NCBI GenBank assembly: GCA_963804885.1
Contig: CAWDSF010000010.1
Location: 124,001-188,000 of the forward strand
Direction of reading: 5' to 3'
Length of the DNA: 64,000 bases
From: PALSA-1004 sp963804885
GTDB taxonomy: Bacteria > Pseudomonadota > Gammaproteobacteria > Burkholderiales > SG8-41
Part shown: positions 24,877 through 35,324 of the stretch, one piece after another
How the letters are laid out: each line of letters opens with the position of its first letter
How positions within the stretch are numbered: position 1 is the first letter of the stretch
Notes under the pieces: generated by a model
Seen by the model: only the letters and a program-made list of their open reading frames with translations
The model's database searches: none
What the model was told of the DNA's origin: nothing
Translations under genes and position numbers: made by a program

Positions 24877-25875
24877 TTATTTCGCGATGACGCGGGCCAT
24901 TTCGAGCACCTTGCAGGAATAGCCCCATTCGTTGTCGTACCACGAGACCACCTTGACGAACGTGCTGTCGAGCGCGATTCCGGCCTCCGCGTCGAACACC
25001 GATGTGCAGACTTCGTCGCGGAAATCAGTCGACACGACCTTTTCCTCGGTGTAGCCGAGCACGCCTTTCATGGCGCCTTGCGATTCCGCTTTCATCTTCG
25101 CGCAGATTTCGGCATAGCTGGCCGGCTTCACGAGTTCCACGGTCAGGTCGACGACCGAGACGTCGGAGGTGGGCACGCGGAACGCCATGCCGGTCAGTTT
25201 CTTGTTGAGCTCGGGAATCACCACGCCGACGGCCTTGGCGGCGCCGGTCGACGACGGAATGATGTTCTCCAGAATCCCGCGGCCGCCGCGCCAATCCTTG
25301 TTCGATGGACCGTCCACTGTTTTCTGCGTCGCCGTCGCCGCATGCACCGTCGTCATGAGCCCGCGCTTGATGCCCCAGGTGTCGTTGAGAACCTTCGCGA
25401 CCGGCGCCAGGCAGTTGGTCGTGCACGAGGCGTTGGAGATGATCGCCTGACCTTGGTACGTCTTGTCGTTCACGCCGAACACGAACATCGGCGTGTCGTC
25501 CTTGCTCGGCGCGGACATGATCACCTTTTTCGCGCCTGCGGCGAGGTGTTTCTCGCAGGTTTCCTTCGTCAAGAAAAGTCCCGTCGATTCGACGACGACG
25601 GTGGCGCCGACCTCGCCCCACTTCAGCTGCGCAGGATCTTTTTCGGCAGTGAGCCGGATGCGCTTGCCGTTGACGACCAGCGTAGTGCCGTCGACCGTGA
25701 TGTCGCCCTTGAAGCGGCCGTGCACCGAGTCATAGCGCAGCATGTACGCGAGGTAATCCGGCTCGAGCAGGTCGTTGATGCCCACGATCTCGAGGTCCGG
25801 AAAGTGCTGCACCGCGGCGCGGAACACCATGCGGCCGATTCGTCCAAATCCGTTGATGCCAACTTTTGTAGTCAT
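24877..25875 (-). CDS. gap: Glyceraldehyde-3-phosphate dehydrogenase, type I
   Basis: 332 residues. Oxidative phosphorylation of glyceraldehyde 3-phosphate with NAD. Seen: the N-terminal Rossmann motif INGFGRIGRMVFRAA, the catalytic SNASCTTNCLAP with Cys151, HAATATQKTVDGP and the C-terminal SWYDNEWGYS. Position 35–36 reads DL (INDL), which favours NAD. It lies between tkt (51 bp upstream) and pgk, in the order usual for betaproteobacteria. Confidence 0.97.
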   Translation of the reverse strand: MTTKVGINGFGRIGRMVFRAAVQHFPDLEIVGINDLLEPDYLAYMLRYDSVHGRFKGDITVDGTTLVVNGKRIRLTAEKDPAQLKWGEVGATVVVESTGLFLTKETCEKHLAAGAKKVIMSAPSKDDTPMFVFGVNDKTYQGQAIISNASCTTNCLAPVAKVLNDTWGIKRGLMTTVHAATATQKTVDGPSNKDWRGGRGILENIIPSSTGAAKAVGVVIPELNKKLTGMAFRVPTSDVSVVDLTVELVKPASYAEICAKMKAESQGAMKGVLGYTEEKVVSTDFRDEVCTSVFDAEAGIALDSTFVKVVSWYDNEWGYSCKVLEMARVIAK

Positions 25876-25926
25876 GTCGTTCTCCAGAGTGTCGCGCCGC
25901 CGGGAATGCCCGCCGACAGGCGCGCT

Positions 25927-27931
25927 TTATTGCAGACTTTTCACCACCGAGACCACGTTCTCGACGGTAAAACCAAAAAACTTGAACAAGGCGCCGGCCG
26001 GCGCCGATTCGCCGAAGCGGTCGATGCCGACAACCGCACCGGCGCGCGAATCGACTGCGCCCGTGTATTTGCGCCAGCCATCCGTCACGCCTGCTTCGAT
26101 CGCGACGCGCGGAATGCCCGGCGGTAGCACCGCCGCGCGGTAGGCTGCGTCCTGGGCGTCGAACAGCTGAAGTGCAGGGCATCGATACGACGCGCACGTT
26201 GACGCCTTCTTTCTTCAACTCGTCGCGCGCCGCCATCGCGAGCGGCACTTCGGAGCCCGTCGCGATGAGCACGGCGCGCGGCTTGCCGGCTTCCGCATCC
26301 GCGAGCACATAGCCGCCGCGCGCAATCGCTGCGATCTGCATGGTGGCGCGTTGTTGAAACGCGACGTTCTGGCGCGACAGGATGAATGCCGTCGGGCCAT
26401 CCCGGCGCTGCAGCGCCACACCCCACGCGACCGCGCTCTCGACGGTGTCGCAGGGCCGCCACACGGCCATGTTCGGAATCAGCCGCAGGCTCGCCGTGTG
26501 CTCGATCGCCTGGTGGGTCGGGCCGTCTTCGCCGAGCCCGATCGAATCGTGGGTGAACACGAAAATATTGCGCAATTTCATCAATGCCGCCATGCGCAGC
26601 GCATTGCGCGAATAGTCGGAGAAGGTCAAAAACGTGCCCGTTTCCGGAATGAAGCCGCCGTGCAGCGCCAGTCCGTTGCTGATCGCCGCCATCGCAAACT
26701 CGCGCACGCCGAAATTCACGATGTTGCCGGCGGTAGTGCGCGTCACCACCTGGCTGCCCGGCCAGTTCGTGAACACGCTGCCCATGAGATCAGCCGAGCC
26801 GCCGACGAGTTCCGGTAACTTGGGCGCGAGCTGCGTCAGCGCCAGCTGCGAGGCTTTGCGCGTGGCAACGGTTTCGCCTTTGGCGTTCGCCGCTTCGACC
26901 GCCGCGGCCACGCTGGCCGCAAAATCGGCCGGCAAGTCGCCGGCCATGCGGCGCTTGAATTCACGCGCGAGCTCCGGGTGCGCCGACGCATAGGCGGCGA
27001 ATCGCTTGTCCCATGCTTGCTGCGCCTTCGCGCCCGCCTCGCGGCGGTCCCAATCCGTGTAGACCGATTGCGGGATCTCGAACGCGGGAGAGTTCCAGCC
27101 GAGCGCCGCGCGCGTGGCCGCGACTTCCTCGGCGCCCAGCGCTTCGCCGTGCGCCTTGGCGGTGCCGGCTCGATGCGGCGCGCCTTTGCCGATCACGGTC
27201 TTGCAGCAGATAAGGCTGGGCCGGTCGCCCACCGCCTGCGCAGCTTTCAACGCCGCTTCAACCGCTGCCGCGTCATGCCCGTCGACGCCCGCGAGCACAT
27301 GCCAGCCGTAGGCTTCAAAGCGCTTGGGCGTATCGTCGGTGAACCAGCCTTGCACGGGCCCGTCGATCGAAATGCCATTGTCGTCGTAAAACGCGATCAG
27401 CTTGCCCAGGCCCCAGGTTCCCGCCAGCGAACACGCCTCATGCGAGATGCCTTCCATCAGGCAGCCGTCGCCGACAAACACGTACGTGTGATGATCGACG
27501 ATCGTGTGGCCGTCGCGATTGAACTGGGCGGCCAGCAGCTTTTCCGCCAGCGCCATGCCCACTGCATTGCTCAAGCCCTGGCCGAGCGGGCCGGTCGTGG
27601 TTTCGACGCCGGGCGTCATGCCGAGTTCGGGATGACCGGGCGTCTTCGAATGCAGCTGACGGAAATGGCGGATTTCGTCGATCGACAAGTCGTAGCCCGT
27701 CAGGTGCAGCAGCGCATACAGGAGCATCGAGCCGTGGCCGTTCGACAGCACGAACCGGTCGCGGTCGGCCCAGTGCGGATTCGCCGGATTGTGTTTGAGA
27801 TGGTGGCGCCACAGCACTTCGGCGATTTCGGCCATGCCCATCGGCATGCCGGGGTGGCCGGAATTCGCCTGTTGCACGGCATCCATCGCGAGCGCGCGGA
27901 TCGCGTTGGTCAGGTCTAGGCGGGAGCCCAT
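25927..27931 (-). CDS. tkt: Transketolase (frameshifted near 26168)
   Basis: Starts MGSRLDLTNAIRALAMDAV at ATG 27931; the restored product is about 667 residues, normal for the family. Seen: SGHPGMPMGMAEIA, GPLGQGLSNAVGMALAEK, the TPP-binding GDGCLMEGISHEA, and the Pyr-domain THDSIGLGEDGPTHQ. The frame breaks after VVSMPCTS; removing one base near 26164–26171 restores LFDAQDAAYR and then LPPGIPRVAIEAG to TAA at 25927. The span of 2005 bp is one over a multiple of three. Works in the pentose phosphate or Calvin cycle. First gene of the glycolytic run. Confidence 0.94.
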
Positions 27932-28049
27932 GCGAGATTGTCCTTGCGGGGAAAACCGGAGACTTGCGGGAGCCGCAATTATCTTAGAAACGGCCGTCTT
28001 TGGCTACGTCGCGGGCCCCGGTTGCGCCAATGCACGACCAACGCGCGAC

Positions 28050-29330
28050 CTATTCTTCGCTGCGGCGCGCGAGCTTGATGCCGAGTTGCTTTAACTTGCG
28101 GTAAAGATGTGTGCGTTCGAGCCCGACGCTGTCGGCGACGCGGCTCATGTTGCCGCCTTCCTTGCCGATGTGATGCTCGAAATAAACGCGCTCGAACGCA
28201 TCGCGCGCTTCGCGCAGCGGCAGATCGAGCGGCAACGCAGACGGCGCCGCGGACGGCGGCGCGCCGTAGGTCGGCAGCGCCTGCGCGACGTCGTTCACGC
28301 CGATTTCCTCGCTCACCGCCGTCAGCGCCAGCGTGCGCACGACGCTTTCGAGCTGGTTCAAATTGCCCGGCCAGTCGTAGTTGCGCATAGCATTTAGCGC
28401 GGCAGTGCTGAAATGCCGCGCCGGCGTTTCCTTGGCTTCGATGCCGCGCAGCAGGAACAGGTTGGCGAGATCCGGAATGTCCTCGCGATGCTGGCGCAAG
28501 CTCGGCACGTTGACCGTCACCGCGGCGATGATCGCGTAGAGCTTGGCGTCGAATGCGCCCTGTGCGACGAGCTCGGGCAGCGCGCGCGAGGTCGCGCAAA
28601 TGAGCCGCGTATTATATTTCTCGAGCTTGCCCGCGATCAGCAGCAAACCTTTTTGTTCCGTGCGGTTAAGATCCCCGACTTCGGGCAGGAACAGCGTGCC
28701 CTCGCGCGCCTGGTTAAGCAGGTCGAGCGGCGTTTCCGCGAGCGCCGCCAGATTCTCCGGCTCCACCCACGGTGCGTTCGGTTTGCCGGGCAGCGGATTG
28801 GGCTGGTGCACAAAGCGCGCGCAGAGTTCGGCGCCGCTCCCCGGCTCGGCCACCATCATGAGCGGAGACTTCAGATTCGCCACGCGCTCGAGCCGCTGTT
28901 TCAATTCCGTTACGACCGCGGCGCGCCCCAGCGTTGCCAGCATCAGCATCGGCTTGGCCTGCGGCTCACCGCGTTTCAAGGCGCGGCCGACCGTCGCCAG
29001 CAATTTCTGCAGCGCGATCGGCTTCTCGAGGAAATCGTACGCGCCGATGCGCGTGGCTTCGACCGCGGTGTCGATAGTGCCGTGGCCGGACATCATCACC
29101 ACCGGCATGGTGAGCAGACCCGCGCTCGCCCACTCCTTCAATAGCGTGATGCCATCCGTGTCGGGCATCCAGATATCGAGCAGCACGAGGTCGGGGCGTG
29201 CCTGCGCGCGTTGCGCGCGCGCCTGCCCCGCATTTTCGGCGAGCCGCACCTGATAGCCTTCATCGCGCAGGATCTCCGACAGGAGCTCGCGTATCCCGAC
29301 TTCATCATCGACCACTAATATTTGCTGCAT
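28050..29330 (-). CDS. NtrX-like response regulator with degenerate AAA+ domain
   Basis: 426 residues. The receiver domain (1–120) has D8, D9, phosphoacceptor D52 and LEKPI near 105. The middle aligns with sigma-54 activator AAA+ domains, but the Walker A segment reads AEPGSGAELCARF with no Lys where GE(S/T)GTGKE is usual, and no GAFTGA loop is seen. It is therefore unlikely to hydrolyse ATP or contact sigma-54. A Fis-type helix-turn-helix ends the protein (NMSRVADSVGLERTHLYRKLKQLGI). Downstream partner of the NtrY-like kinase; 38 bp separate them. Confidence 0.88.
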   Translation of the reverse strand: MQQILVVDDEVGIRELLSEILRDEGYQVRLAENAGQARAQRAQARPDLVLLDIWMPDTDGITLLKEWASAGLLTMPVVMMSGHGTIDTAVEATRIGAYDFLEKPIALQKLLATVGRALKRGEPQAKPMLMLATLGRAAVVTELKQRLERVANLKSPLMMVAEPGSGAELCARFVHQPNPLPGKPNAPWVEPENLAALAETPLDLLNQAREGTLFLPEVGDLNRTEQKGLLLIAGKLEKYNTRLICATSRALPELVAQGAFDAKLYAIIAAVTVNVPSLRQHREDIPDLANLFLLRGIEAKETPARHFSTAALNAMRNYDWPGNLNQLESVVRTLALTAVSEEIGVNDVAQALPTYGAPPSAAPSALPLDLPLREARDAFERVYFEHHIGKEGGNMSRVADSVGLERTHLYRKLKQLGIKLARRSEE

Positions 29331-29368
29331 AGCTCCATTCCAACTCGCTCAGTGTCGTTCAGTGTCAT

Positions 29369-31570
29369 TTACGCGCGCGCCGCGGTTTTGACGGCCGCCG
29401 CCTGGACTGCGCCGGCGGGGAAATTCAGCGTGACGCGCGCGCCGTGCGGCGCGACGTTGGCGATCTCCACGCTGCCGCCGTGCTCTTCAATGATTTTTTT
29501 CACGATGACGAGACCCAGGCCGGTGCCTTTCGGCTTGGTCGTCACGTACGGTTCGAATATGCGCTGCATCAGCTCATGCGGAAAACCGCTGCCGTTGTCG
29601 GAAATCGTCACGCACAGCCCGCCCGCCTGCGCCTGCGTGCGCACGACGATGCACGGATTCTCCGCGTCGGCGAGCGCGTCTTCGGCGTTCTGCAGCAGGT
29701 TGTGGATGACCTGGCGCAACTGCGCGGGGTCGCCGACCATGCGCGGCAGTTCCGGCGCGAGCTCGACCTGCAGCCGCCCGGCGAGCGATTCGTACAGCAT
29801 CAGCACTTCGCGCACCAGGTCGTTGAAGTCGAGCTCCTGGCGCGTGGGCTCCGGCATGCGCGCGTACTGGCGGAACGCTTCGACCATGTTCTTTAACGCG
29901 CTCACCTGGTTCACGATGGTCTGGGTCGAGCGCTTCAGCATATCGGCGTCGGCGAGCCCCAGCTTCGCCGCGAGCTTGTGCTGCAGCCGTTCGGCCGACA
30001 GCTGGATCGGCGTCAGCGGATTCTTGATTTCATGCGCGAGGCGGCGCGCCACTTCGGTCCACGCGGCGTCGCGCTGCGCCTGCAGCACGTGGGTGATGTC
30101 GTCGAATACGACGACAAAACCGGTCCCGCTGCCGGCCGGCAGCCGGGTGCCGCGCAGCAGCAGCATCTGGTTGCCGCTTTTGCCGGCGCGCTCGATCTGT
30201 TTCGCCCATTCGGTGCCCGCGCCCGCGCGAAACGCCGCCTCGACTTCGGCCGCGAGCTCTTTCAACGCCGGCAGGCGCTCGTGCCAGCGCGCGAGCTCGA
30301 TGCCGCTTAGCTGCGCGAACTCGGTGTCGAGTATCGCGCCCGCGCTGTGATTGAACGAGCGCAGGCGCAGCGTCTCGTCGAAGGCGAGCACGCCCGCCGA
30401 CAGGTTGGCGAGGATGCTTTGTACATAGGTATGCGCGTCGGTTAGCTGCGCCTGGTTGCGCTCGGCGGTGGCGCGCGCTTCGGCCAATTGCTGGCGCATC
30501 GCATTGAACGACTGCGTGAGCACCCCCAGTTCGTCGCTGCTCGCCACGGTTTCGCGCTGGCTGAAGTCGCCCTGAGCGACGGCGCGCGTGCCTTCGACCA
30601 GAAAGCTCAACGGCGCCGACAGGCGCTCGCTCATCACGAACGCGAGCGACAGCGCCGTCAGCAGCGCCAGCAACAGGGTCAGGGTCAGCGTGAGGCCGTA
30701 CAGGCGCTTCAAGCCGGTGCGCGCCAGCAGCAACTCCTGATATTCGCGCTGGCCGGTTTGCACGGTTTCGGCGTCCAGCGCGAGCTGCTCGGGCACGCGC
30801 TGCAGTAATTGCAGCACGCGCATGTCCTCGGCGAGGCTGATGGTGTTGACCGTTACCAGCACGCGCAGGTAGAGGCCCTTGTCGGGAATCGCCTCGACCG
30901 CGCTGTACATTTGCTGCTGACGCAGTTGACGCAGCACGTTGGGCCCGGGCAGATCCGGCATGAGGCCCGTGCGCTCGCTGCCGGCATAAACGATGACCTT
31001 GCCGCGCGGCGTGAACAAGGTCGCCTCCTGCACGTCCGACTGCTCGCGCAACATGTTAAGTGCGGCGAAATGTTCGGCTGCCGGCCGCACTGACAGGGAC
31101 GCCGCCATGGTGTCCGCTTTCTTGCGCAAATCCTTCAACAGATTGTCGAGCGTCGTGCGGCCAAGATTCAACCCGCCCTCGAGCGCCTTTTCGACCCGCA
31201 CGTCGAACCACGATTCGATGCTGCGCGCGACGAACTGCACCGACACGCCGTACACGAGCACGCCGGGCAGCACCGCGACCAGCGTGAAGAGCAGCACCAG
31301 GCGCAGCGTGAGTTTCGAGCCGAAGACACCCGCCTTCAATTTCTGGCGCAGCGAATACAGCTGGTAGCCAAGCAACGCGGTCAGGCAGACGGCGAGCCCG
31401 CCGTTCAGCGCGAGCAGAAGCGGGTAGTGCTGCGCAAACAGCGCGGTGTTGGCGCTGGCCGTGGCGAGCAGGTACAAGGTCACGGCGCCGACCACCGCGC
31501 ACACGATCAGCAGATATTTGACGGCGCTGCTGCCGAAAGTCAGACGGATGCCCGCCATGTCGAGGCTCAT
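29369..31570 (-). CDS. NtrY-like membrane sensor histidine kinase
   Basis: 733 residues from ATG 31570, which overlaps the DUF4390 stop by ATGA (31567–31570). Three N-terminal membrane segments (near residues 15, 50 and 90), an extracytoplasmic loop, a fourth segment near 300 leading into HAMP, then a PAS-like region. The kinase core has RLAHEIKNPLTPIQLSAERL with the phosphoacceptor His, then N box LLQNAEDAL, DNGSGFP and GTGLGLVIVKKI. It should phosphorylate the adjacent regulator. The order rsmB–DUF4390–ntrY–ntrX is a betaproteobacterial arrangement. Confidence 0.92.
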   Translation of the reverse strand: MSLDMAGIRLTFGSSAVKYLLIVCAVVGAVTLYLLATASANTALFAQHYPLLLALNGGLAVCLTALLGYQLYSLRQKLKAGVFGSKLTLRLVLLFTLVAVLPGVLVYGVSVQFVARSIESWFDVRVEKALEGGLNLGRTTLDNLLKDLRKKADTMAASLSVRPAAEHFAALNMLREQSDVQEATLFTPRGKVIVYAGSERTGLMPDLPGPNVLRQLRQQQMYSAVEAIPDKGLYLRVLVTVNTISLAEDMRVLQLLQRVPEQLALDAETVQTGQREYQELLLARTGLKRLYGLTLTLTLLLALLTALSLAFVMSERLSAPLSFLVEGTRAVAQGDFSQRETVASSDELGVLTQSFNAMRQQLAEARATAERNQAQLTDAHTYVQSILANLSAGVLAFDETLRLRSFNHSAGAILDTEFAQLSGIELARWHERLPALKELAAEVEAAFRAGAGTEWAKQIERAGKSGNQMLLLRGTRLPAGSGTGFVVVFDDITHVLQAQRDAAWTEVARRLAHEIKNPLTPIQLSAERLQHKLAAKLGLADADMLKRSTQTIVNQVSALKNMVEAFRQYARMPEPTRQELDFNDLVREVLMLYESLAGRLQVELAPELPRMVGDPAQLRQVIHNLLQNAEDALADAENPCIVVRTQAQAGGLCVTISDNGSGFPHELMQRIFEPYVTTKPKGTGLGLVIVKKIIEEHGGSVEIANVAPHGARVTLNFPAGAVQAAAVKTAARA

Positions 31571-32148
31571 GGCGTCACGCTCCAGCGATGCCACTCCGAC
31601 CCGAAATTCCAGTCGCGCGAAGCGAGCGCGTTCAATTGAAAGGGCTTGGGCAGCTGCGAGATGTCGAGCCGCATGCGCACGCCGGCCACATACGTAGTGC
31701 CCTTGGTCAGCGTACCCGGTTCGAGCACCTGGCGGCGGCGCACGCGCGACAGAAAATCGAGCGTTTCCGACAGCGAGGCAAAATTCTGGAAGAGCGAACC
31801 CAGGCCGAGCCGGTACTGGCGCGTGAGCGCGTTGTAAGCAAGGCGATATTGCTGCTGGTTATTGAGAACTTTCTCGTTCAGCCAGTACCAGCGCGGGCGG
31901 ATAACTTCGAATTCGAGCAGGAAGTACAGCGGCACGCCCTTGTTGAGCGCTTCTTCGAGCGTCGGGTTCAGTGCGATCTCGAAATCGGCTTCGAGAAAAT
32001 AGCCTTCCTCGCCGGCGACGAGCGCGGCATTGCGCACCTCGATGCCCTCCGCGTGCGCAACCGCGCCGAATGCCAGCGCCAACGCGCACAGCGCAAGCGC
32101 GCAGAGCCGGCTAAACTTTCTGGAGCAGCGCGTAAAAAAAACCGTCAT
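31567..32148 (-). CDS. DUF4390 exported protein
   Basis: 193 residues. The N-terminal signal segment LCALALCALALAFGAVAHAEG is followed by a beta-rich domain with EGYFLEADFEIALNPTLEEALNKGVPLYFLLEFEV, a pattern of the DUF4390 family (split here: LNPTLEEALNKGVPLYFL). Function of the family is unknown. Its start lies inside the 3' end of rsmB (stop at 32111) and its stop overlaps the ntrY start, so it is tightly coupled to the sensor kinase and might feed it a periplasmic signal. That role is inference. Confidence 0.85.
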   Translation of the reverse strand: MTVFFTRCSRKFSRLCALALCALALAFGAVAHAEGIEVRNAALVAGEEGYFLEADFEIALNPTLEEALNKGVPLYFLLEFEVIRPRWYWLNEKVLNNQQQYRLAYNALTRQYRLGLGSLFQNFASLSETLDFLSRVRRRQVLEPGTLTKGTTYVAGVRMRLDISQLPKPFQLNALASRDWNFGSEWHRWSVTP

Positions 32149-33394
32149 GCTCGTTATCAGGCAGCAACTGGCCGTCCGGTGTCCCGTCCAAGGTACGCAC
32201 TCCGCTTAGTGGCAGCTGTCTGGCATCGGCGTGCTGCGCGAGAAAATCGGCTGCCTGCAGTGAGTTCTCTTCCTGGAAAATCGAGCACGTTGTATACAGC
32301 AATTTACCACCACTGGCCAGCAATCGCCACAGAGTGTCGAGCATGCGCTGTTGCTGTTTGACGAAGCGCGGCAGATCGCTCGCGCGCCGCAACCATTTGA
32401 TGTCGGGATGGCGGCGCACGACGCCGGAGGCGCTGCACGGCACGTCGGCGAGTATGCGCTCGAAAGGCTGGCCGTCCCACCACGCGGCAACGTCATTGAC
32501 ATCGGCGGTTTTGAGCGTCGCGGCGAGACCCAGGCGTGAAAGATTTTGCTGCACGCGCGCAAGCCGGCCCGCGTCGTGGTCGACCGCGGTCAGGGCGAGA
32601 TCGGCAAGTTCGAGCAGGTGCGTGGTCTTGCCGCCCGGCGCGGCGCACGCATCAAGGAGGCGCATACGCGGCTGCACATCGAGTAAAGGCGCCGCGAGCT
32701 GCGCGGCGGCGTCCTGCACGGACACGAGCCCATCGACAAACCCGGGCAGCCGCTCGACCGGTACCGCGCGCGCCAGCGTCACACCGTCAGCGCCAACTGC
32801 GGTCGCTGCCAGCTCCTGTTGCGCGAGCAATTGGAGATAGTCGTCGCGGCTGATGCGCCGGCGATTGACGCGCAGCGTGAGCGGCGGATGCAGATTGCCC
32901 GCGGCGAGGATGTCGGCGTAATAACGCGGATACTGTTTGCGCAACTTGTCTATCCACCAGTGCGGGTACGCGTAGCGCCCGGTGTCGTTGACCGCGGCCT
33001 TGGCGAGCAATGCCTCGCGCTTGCGCAAAAAATTGCGCAATACCGCATTGATTAAACCCGCCGCCTGCGGCTTGCCGAGCACGGCCGCGCAGCGCACGGC
33101 GTGATCGACGATCGCATAAGGCGCCGCGCGCGTGTACTGGAGCTGATACAGCGCGACCAGCAGCAGCCAGCGCAGTGACTCGTCCTGCAGGGTTTTCGTG
33201 AGCAGCTGCGCGAGGACTGCTTCGAGCTGGATGCCGAAGCGCAGCGTGCCGTAACATAAATCCGTGATCGTCGAGCGTTGCTGCGCGGTCAACTGCGGGT
33301 GCCGCGGCCACAGCGCAGCGAGCGCCGAATTCAGATTGCGCCCGCCGGCGACCGTCGCCACCGTCGCGCACGCAAGCCGCTGGATATCAAGCAC
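32111..33394 (-). CDS. rsmB: 16S rRNA (cytosine-967-C5) methyltransferase
   Basis: 427 residues. An N-terminal NusB-like RNA-binding domain (to about 140) precedes the SAM-dependent methyltransferase. Seen: DACAAPGGKTTHLLEL (SAM site, near residue 250), DVPCSASGVVRRHPDIKW with the motif-IV Cys, and TTCSIFQEEN with the catalytic motif-VI Cys near 375. It modifies C967 of 16S rRNA. It precedes DUF4390, with which it overlaps, and lies 21 bp downstream of htpX. Confidence 0.95.
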   Translation of the reverse strand: MLDIQRLACATVATVAGGRNLNSALAALWPRHPQLTAQQRSTITDLCYGTLRFGIQLEAVLAQLLTKTLQDESLRWLLLVALYQLQYTRAAPYAIVDHAVRCAAVLGKPQAAGLINAVLRNFLRKREALLAKAAVNDTGRYAYPHWWIDKLRKQYPRYYADILAAGNLHPPLTLRVNRRRISRDDYLQLLAQQELAATAVGADGVTLARAVPVERLPGFVDGLVSVQDAAAQLAAPLLDVQPRMRLLDACAAPGGKTTHLLELADLALTAVDHDAGRLARVQQNLSRLGLAATLKTADVNDVAAWWDGQPFERILADVPCSASGVVRRHPDIKWLRRASDLPRFVKQQQRMLDTLWRLLASGGKLLYTTCSIFQEENSLQAADFLAQHADARQLPLSGVRTLDGTPDGQLLPDNEHDGFFYALLQKV

Positions 33395-33415
33395 GGCTTG
33401 CGGCGCGCACTTAGC

Positions 33416-34256
33416 TTAGTGCGCCATCGCGAGCAGGCGGGCGATGCGCTCGGCGGTTGTGGGATGGGTGCTGAACAAACCGGCGAGGCCGCCGCCATGC
33501 AACGGATTGATGATCATCATCTGCGCCGTCTCGGGATGCTGTTCAGCGGAGGGCATCGGCAGGCCCTTGGCATAGCGCTCCATCTTCTCGAGCGCGGAGG
33601 CGAGTGCCTGCGGGTCGCCGGAGATTTCCGCGCCGCCGCTGTCCGCGCCGAATTCGCGCGCGCGCGAAATCGCAAACTGAATGAGCATCGCGGCAATCGG
33701 CGCCATGATCATGACCACGATCGCAACGATCGGATTCGGGCGGTCGTCGCCACGCCCGCCGAACAGAAAGCCGAAATGCGCGATCGCGGAGATGGCGCCC
33801 GCCATGGTGGCGGCGATCGTCGACGTCAGGATGTCGCGGTGCTTGACGTGCGCGAGCTCGTGCGCCATCACGCCGCGCAGTTCGCGCGCGGTCAGCAGCT
33901 GCAGAATACCCGTGGTTGCCGCGACCGCCGCGTGCTGAGGATTGCGGCCCGTCGCGAATGCATTGGGCTGCGCTTCGTCGATCACATAGACCTTGGGCAT
34001 CGGTATGCCCGCGCGCCCGGCCAGTTCGCGCACGGTCGCATAGTATTCAGGCGCGCTCGCGGCATCGACTTCGCGCGCGCCATACATGCGCAAGACCATT
34101 TTGTCGGAAAACCAGTATGCGAAAAAATTCATTCCCGCCGCCGAGCAGCAGGGCGATCAACATGCCTTCGGCGCCGCCCAGCGTCGCACCGACGATGCCG
34201 AACAACGCAATGACGGCTGCCATCAGCAAGGTGGTTTTGAACCAGTTACCGAGCAT
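33416..34256 (-). CDS. htpX: Membrane zinc metalloprotease HtpX (frameshifted near 34134)
   Basis: Starts MLGNWFKTTLLMAAVIALFG at ATG 34256; the frame breaks after MLIALLLGGG and continues as MNFFAYWFSDKMVLRMYGA once one base is removed from the CCC run at 34134–34136. The span of 841 bp is one over 280 codons. ELRGVMAHELAHVKHRD carries the HExxH zinc site, with two membrane segments before and two after it. It degrades damaged inner-membrane proteins. Downstream of fmt, 65 bp away. Confidence 0.93.
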
Positions 34257-34321
34257 AAGATTTCCTCTCGAAGCTGCGCGCGGAATTCCGCATCAATAAC
34301 ATAGGCATGATAGACGCAATT

Positions 34322-35239
34322 TCAAGTCCCCAGCCGCGACCCGGCAGCGAGCGCCGCGCCGGCGAGAAACTGCGCGGCGGGCAGGCGCTTGCCGCCGGCT
34401 TTTTGCAGTTCGGTAATTTTGACAGCCTGAGAACCGGCAGCGACGACGATTCCATCGCTGTCGACCTTGACGACGGTGCCCGGGGATGCGCCACCATTCT
34501 CCGCGACCGTCGCGCGCCATATCTTGAGCACCGATCCGTTCCACGCCGTCGCGGCGCCGGGCGTCGGATTGAAGGCCCGCACCTGGCGGCAGATAGCGCC
34601 GGCATCACGCGCCCAATCGATCGCGGCCTCCGCCTTGGTAATTTTTTCGGCATACGTGGCGAGCGCGGAATCCTGCGCCCGCGCTGCGAACGGCGTGCGC
34701 AAGGCCTGCACGATAGCCCCAGCGCCGACCCGCGCGAGCTTGTCGTGCAGCGTCGCTCCGGTGTCGTCGCCCGCAATCGCGACGCGCTGCTGCAACAACA
34801 TGGGACCGGTGTCGAGACCCTCATCCATTTGCATGATCGTGATTCCTGTCTCGGTATCACCGGCGAGCAACGCGCGCTGAATCGGCGCAGCGCCGCGCCA
34901 ACGCGGCAGCAGCGAAGCGTGAATGTTTAGACAGCCGCGCGCCGGAATGTTCAGTACCGCGGGCGGCAGGATCAATCCATACGCGGCCACTACCATTGCC
35001 TGCGCGCCGACCGCGCTCAACGTCGCTTGAATGCCGGGATCCTTCAGGTTCGCCGGCTGCGCCAGCGCCAGGCCATGCGCCTGCGCGCGCAGCTTGACTG
35101 CGCTCTCATGCGTACGCAGGCCGCGTCCGGCGGGACGATCGGGCTGGGTCAGCACGAGGCCGATTGCAAAGCCGGCCTCGACCAACGCGTCGAGTGCAAC
35201 TGCGGCAAAGGGGGGTGTGCCGGCGAATATGAGCGTCAT
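34322..35239 (-). CDS. fmt: Methionyl-tRNA formyltransferase
   Basis: 305 residues. Formylates initiator Met-tRNA using 10-formyl-THF. Seen: FAGTPPFAAVALDAL at the N-terminus, the catalytic CLNIHASLLPRWRGAAPIQ with conserved Asn and His near residue 110, and MDEGLDTGPML with the conserved Asp near 145, followed by the C-terminal OB-like domain. It forms the usual def–fmt pair, 85 bp downstream of def. Confidence 0.96.
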   Translation of the reverse strand: MTLIFAGTPPFAAVALDALVEAGFAIGLVLTQPDRPAGRGLRTHESAVKLRAQAHGLALAQPANLKDPGIQATLSAVGAQAMVVAAYGLILPPAVLNIPARGCLNIHASLLPRWRGAAPIQRALLAGDTETGITIMQMDEGLDTGPMLLQQRVAIAGDDTGATLHDKLARVGAGAIVQALRTPFAARAQDSALATYAEKITKAEAAIDWARDAGAICRQVRAFNPTPGAATAWNGSVLKIWRATVAENGGASPGTVVKVDSDGIVVAAGSQAVKITELQKAGGKRLPAAQFLAGAALAAGSRLGT

Positions 35240-35324
35240 GGATTTCCGGGCTGAATGAACGCGTGATTATCCTACGCGTGGTCGCGGCGCTCCCGACGGT
35301 AGTGCGAACCAGGCGCGCAACTGA

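Noticed and set aside
25730..26164. C-terminal extension of transketolase running into gap
   Set aside because: After the shift near 26168 the long frame is nonsense; the true C-terminus (LPPGIPRVAIEAG to VVSVVKSLQ) is in the other frame and stops at 25927.
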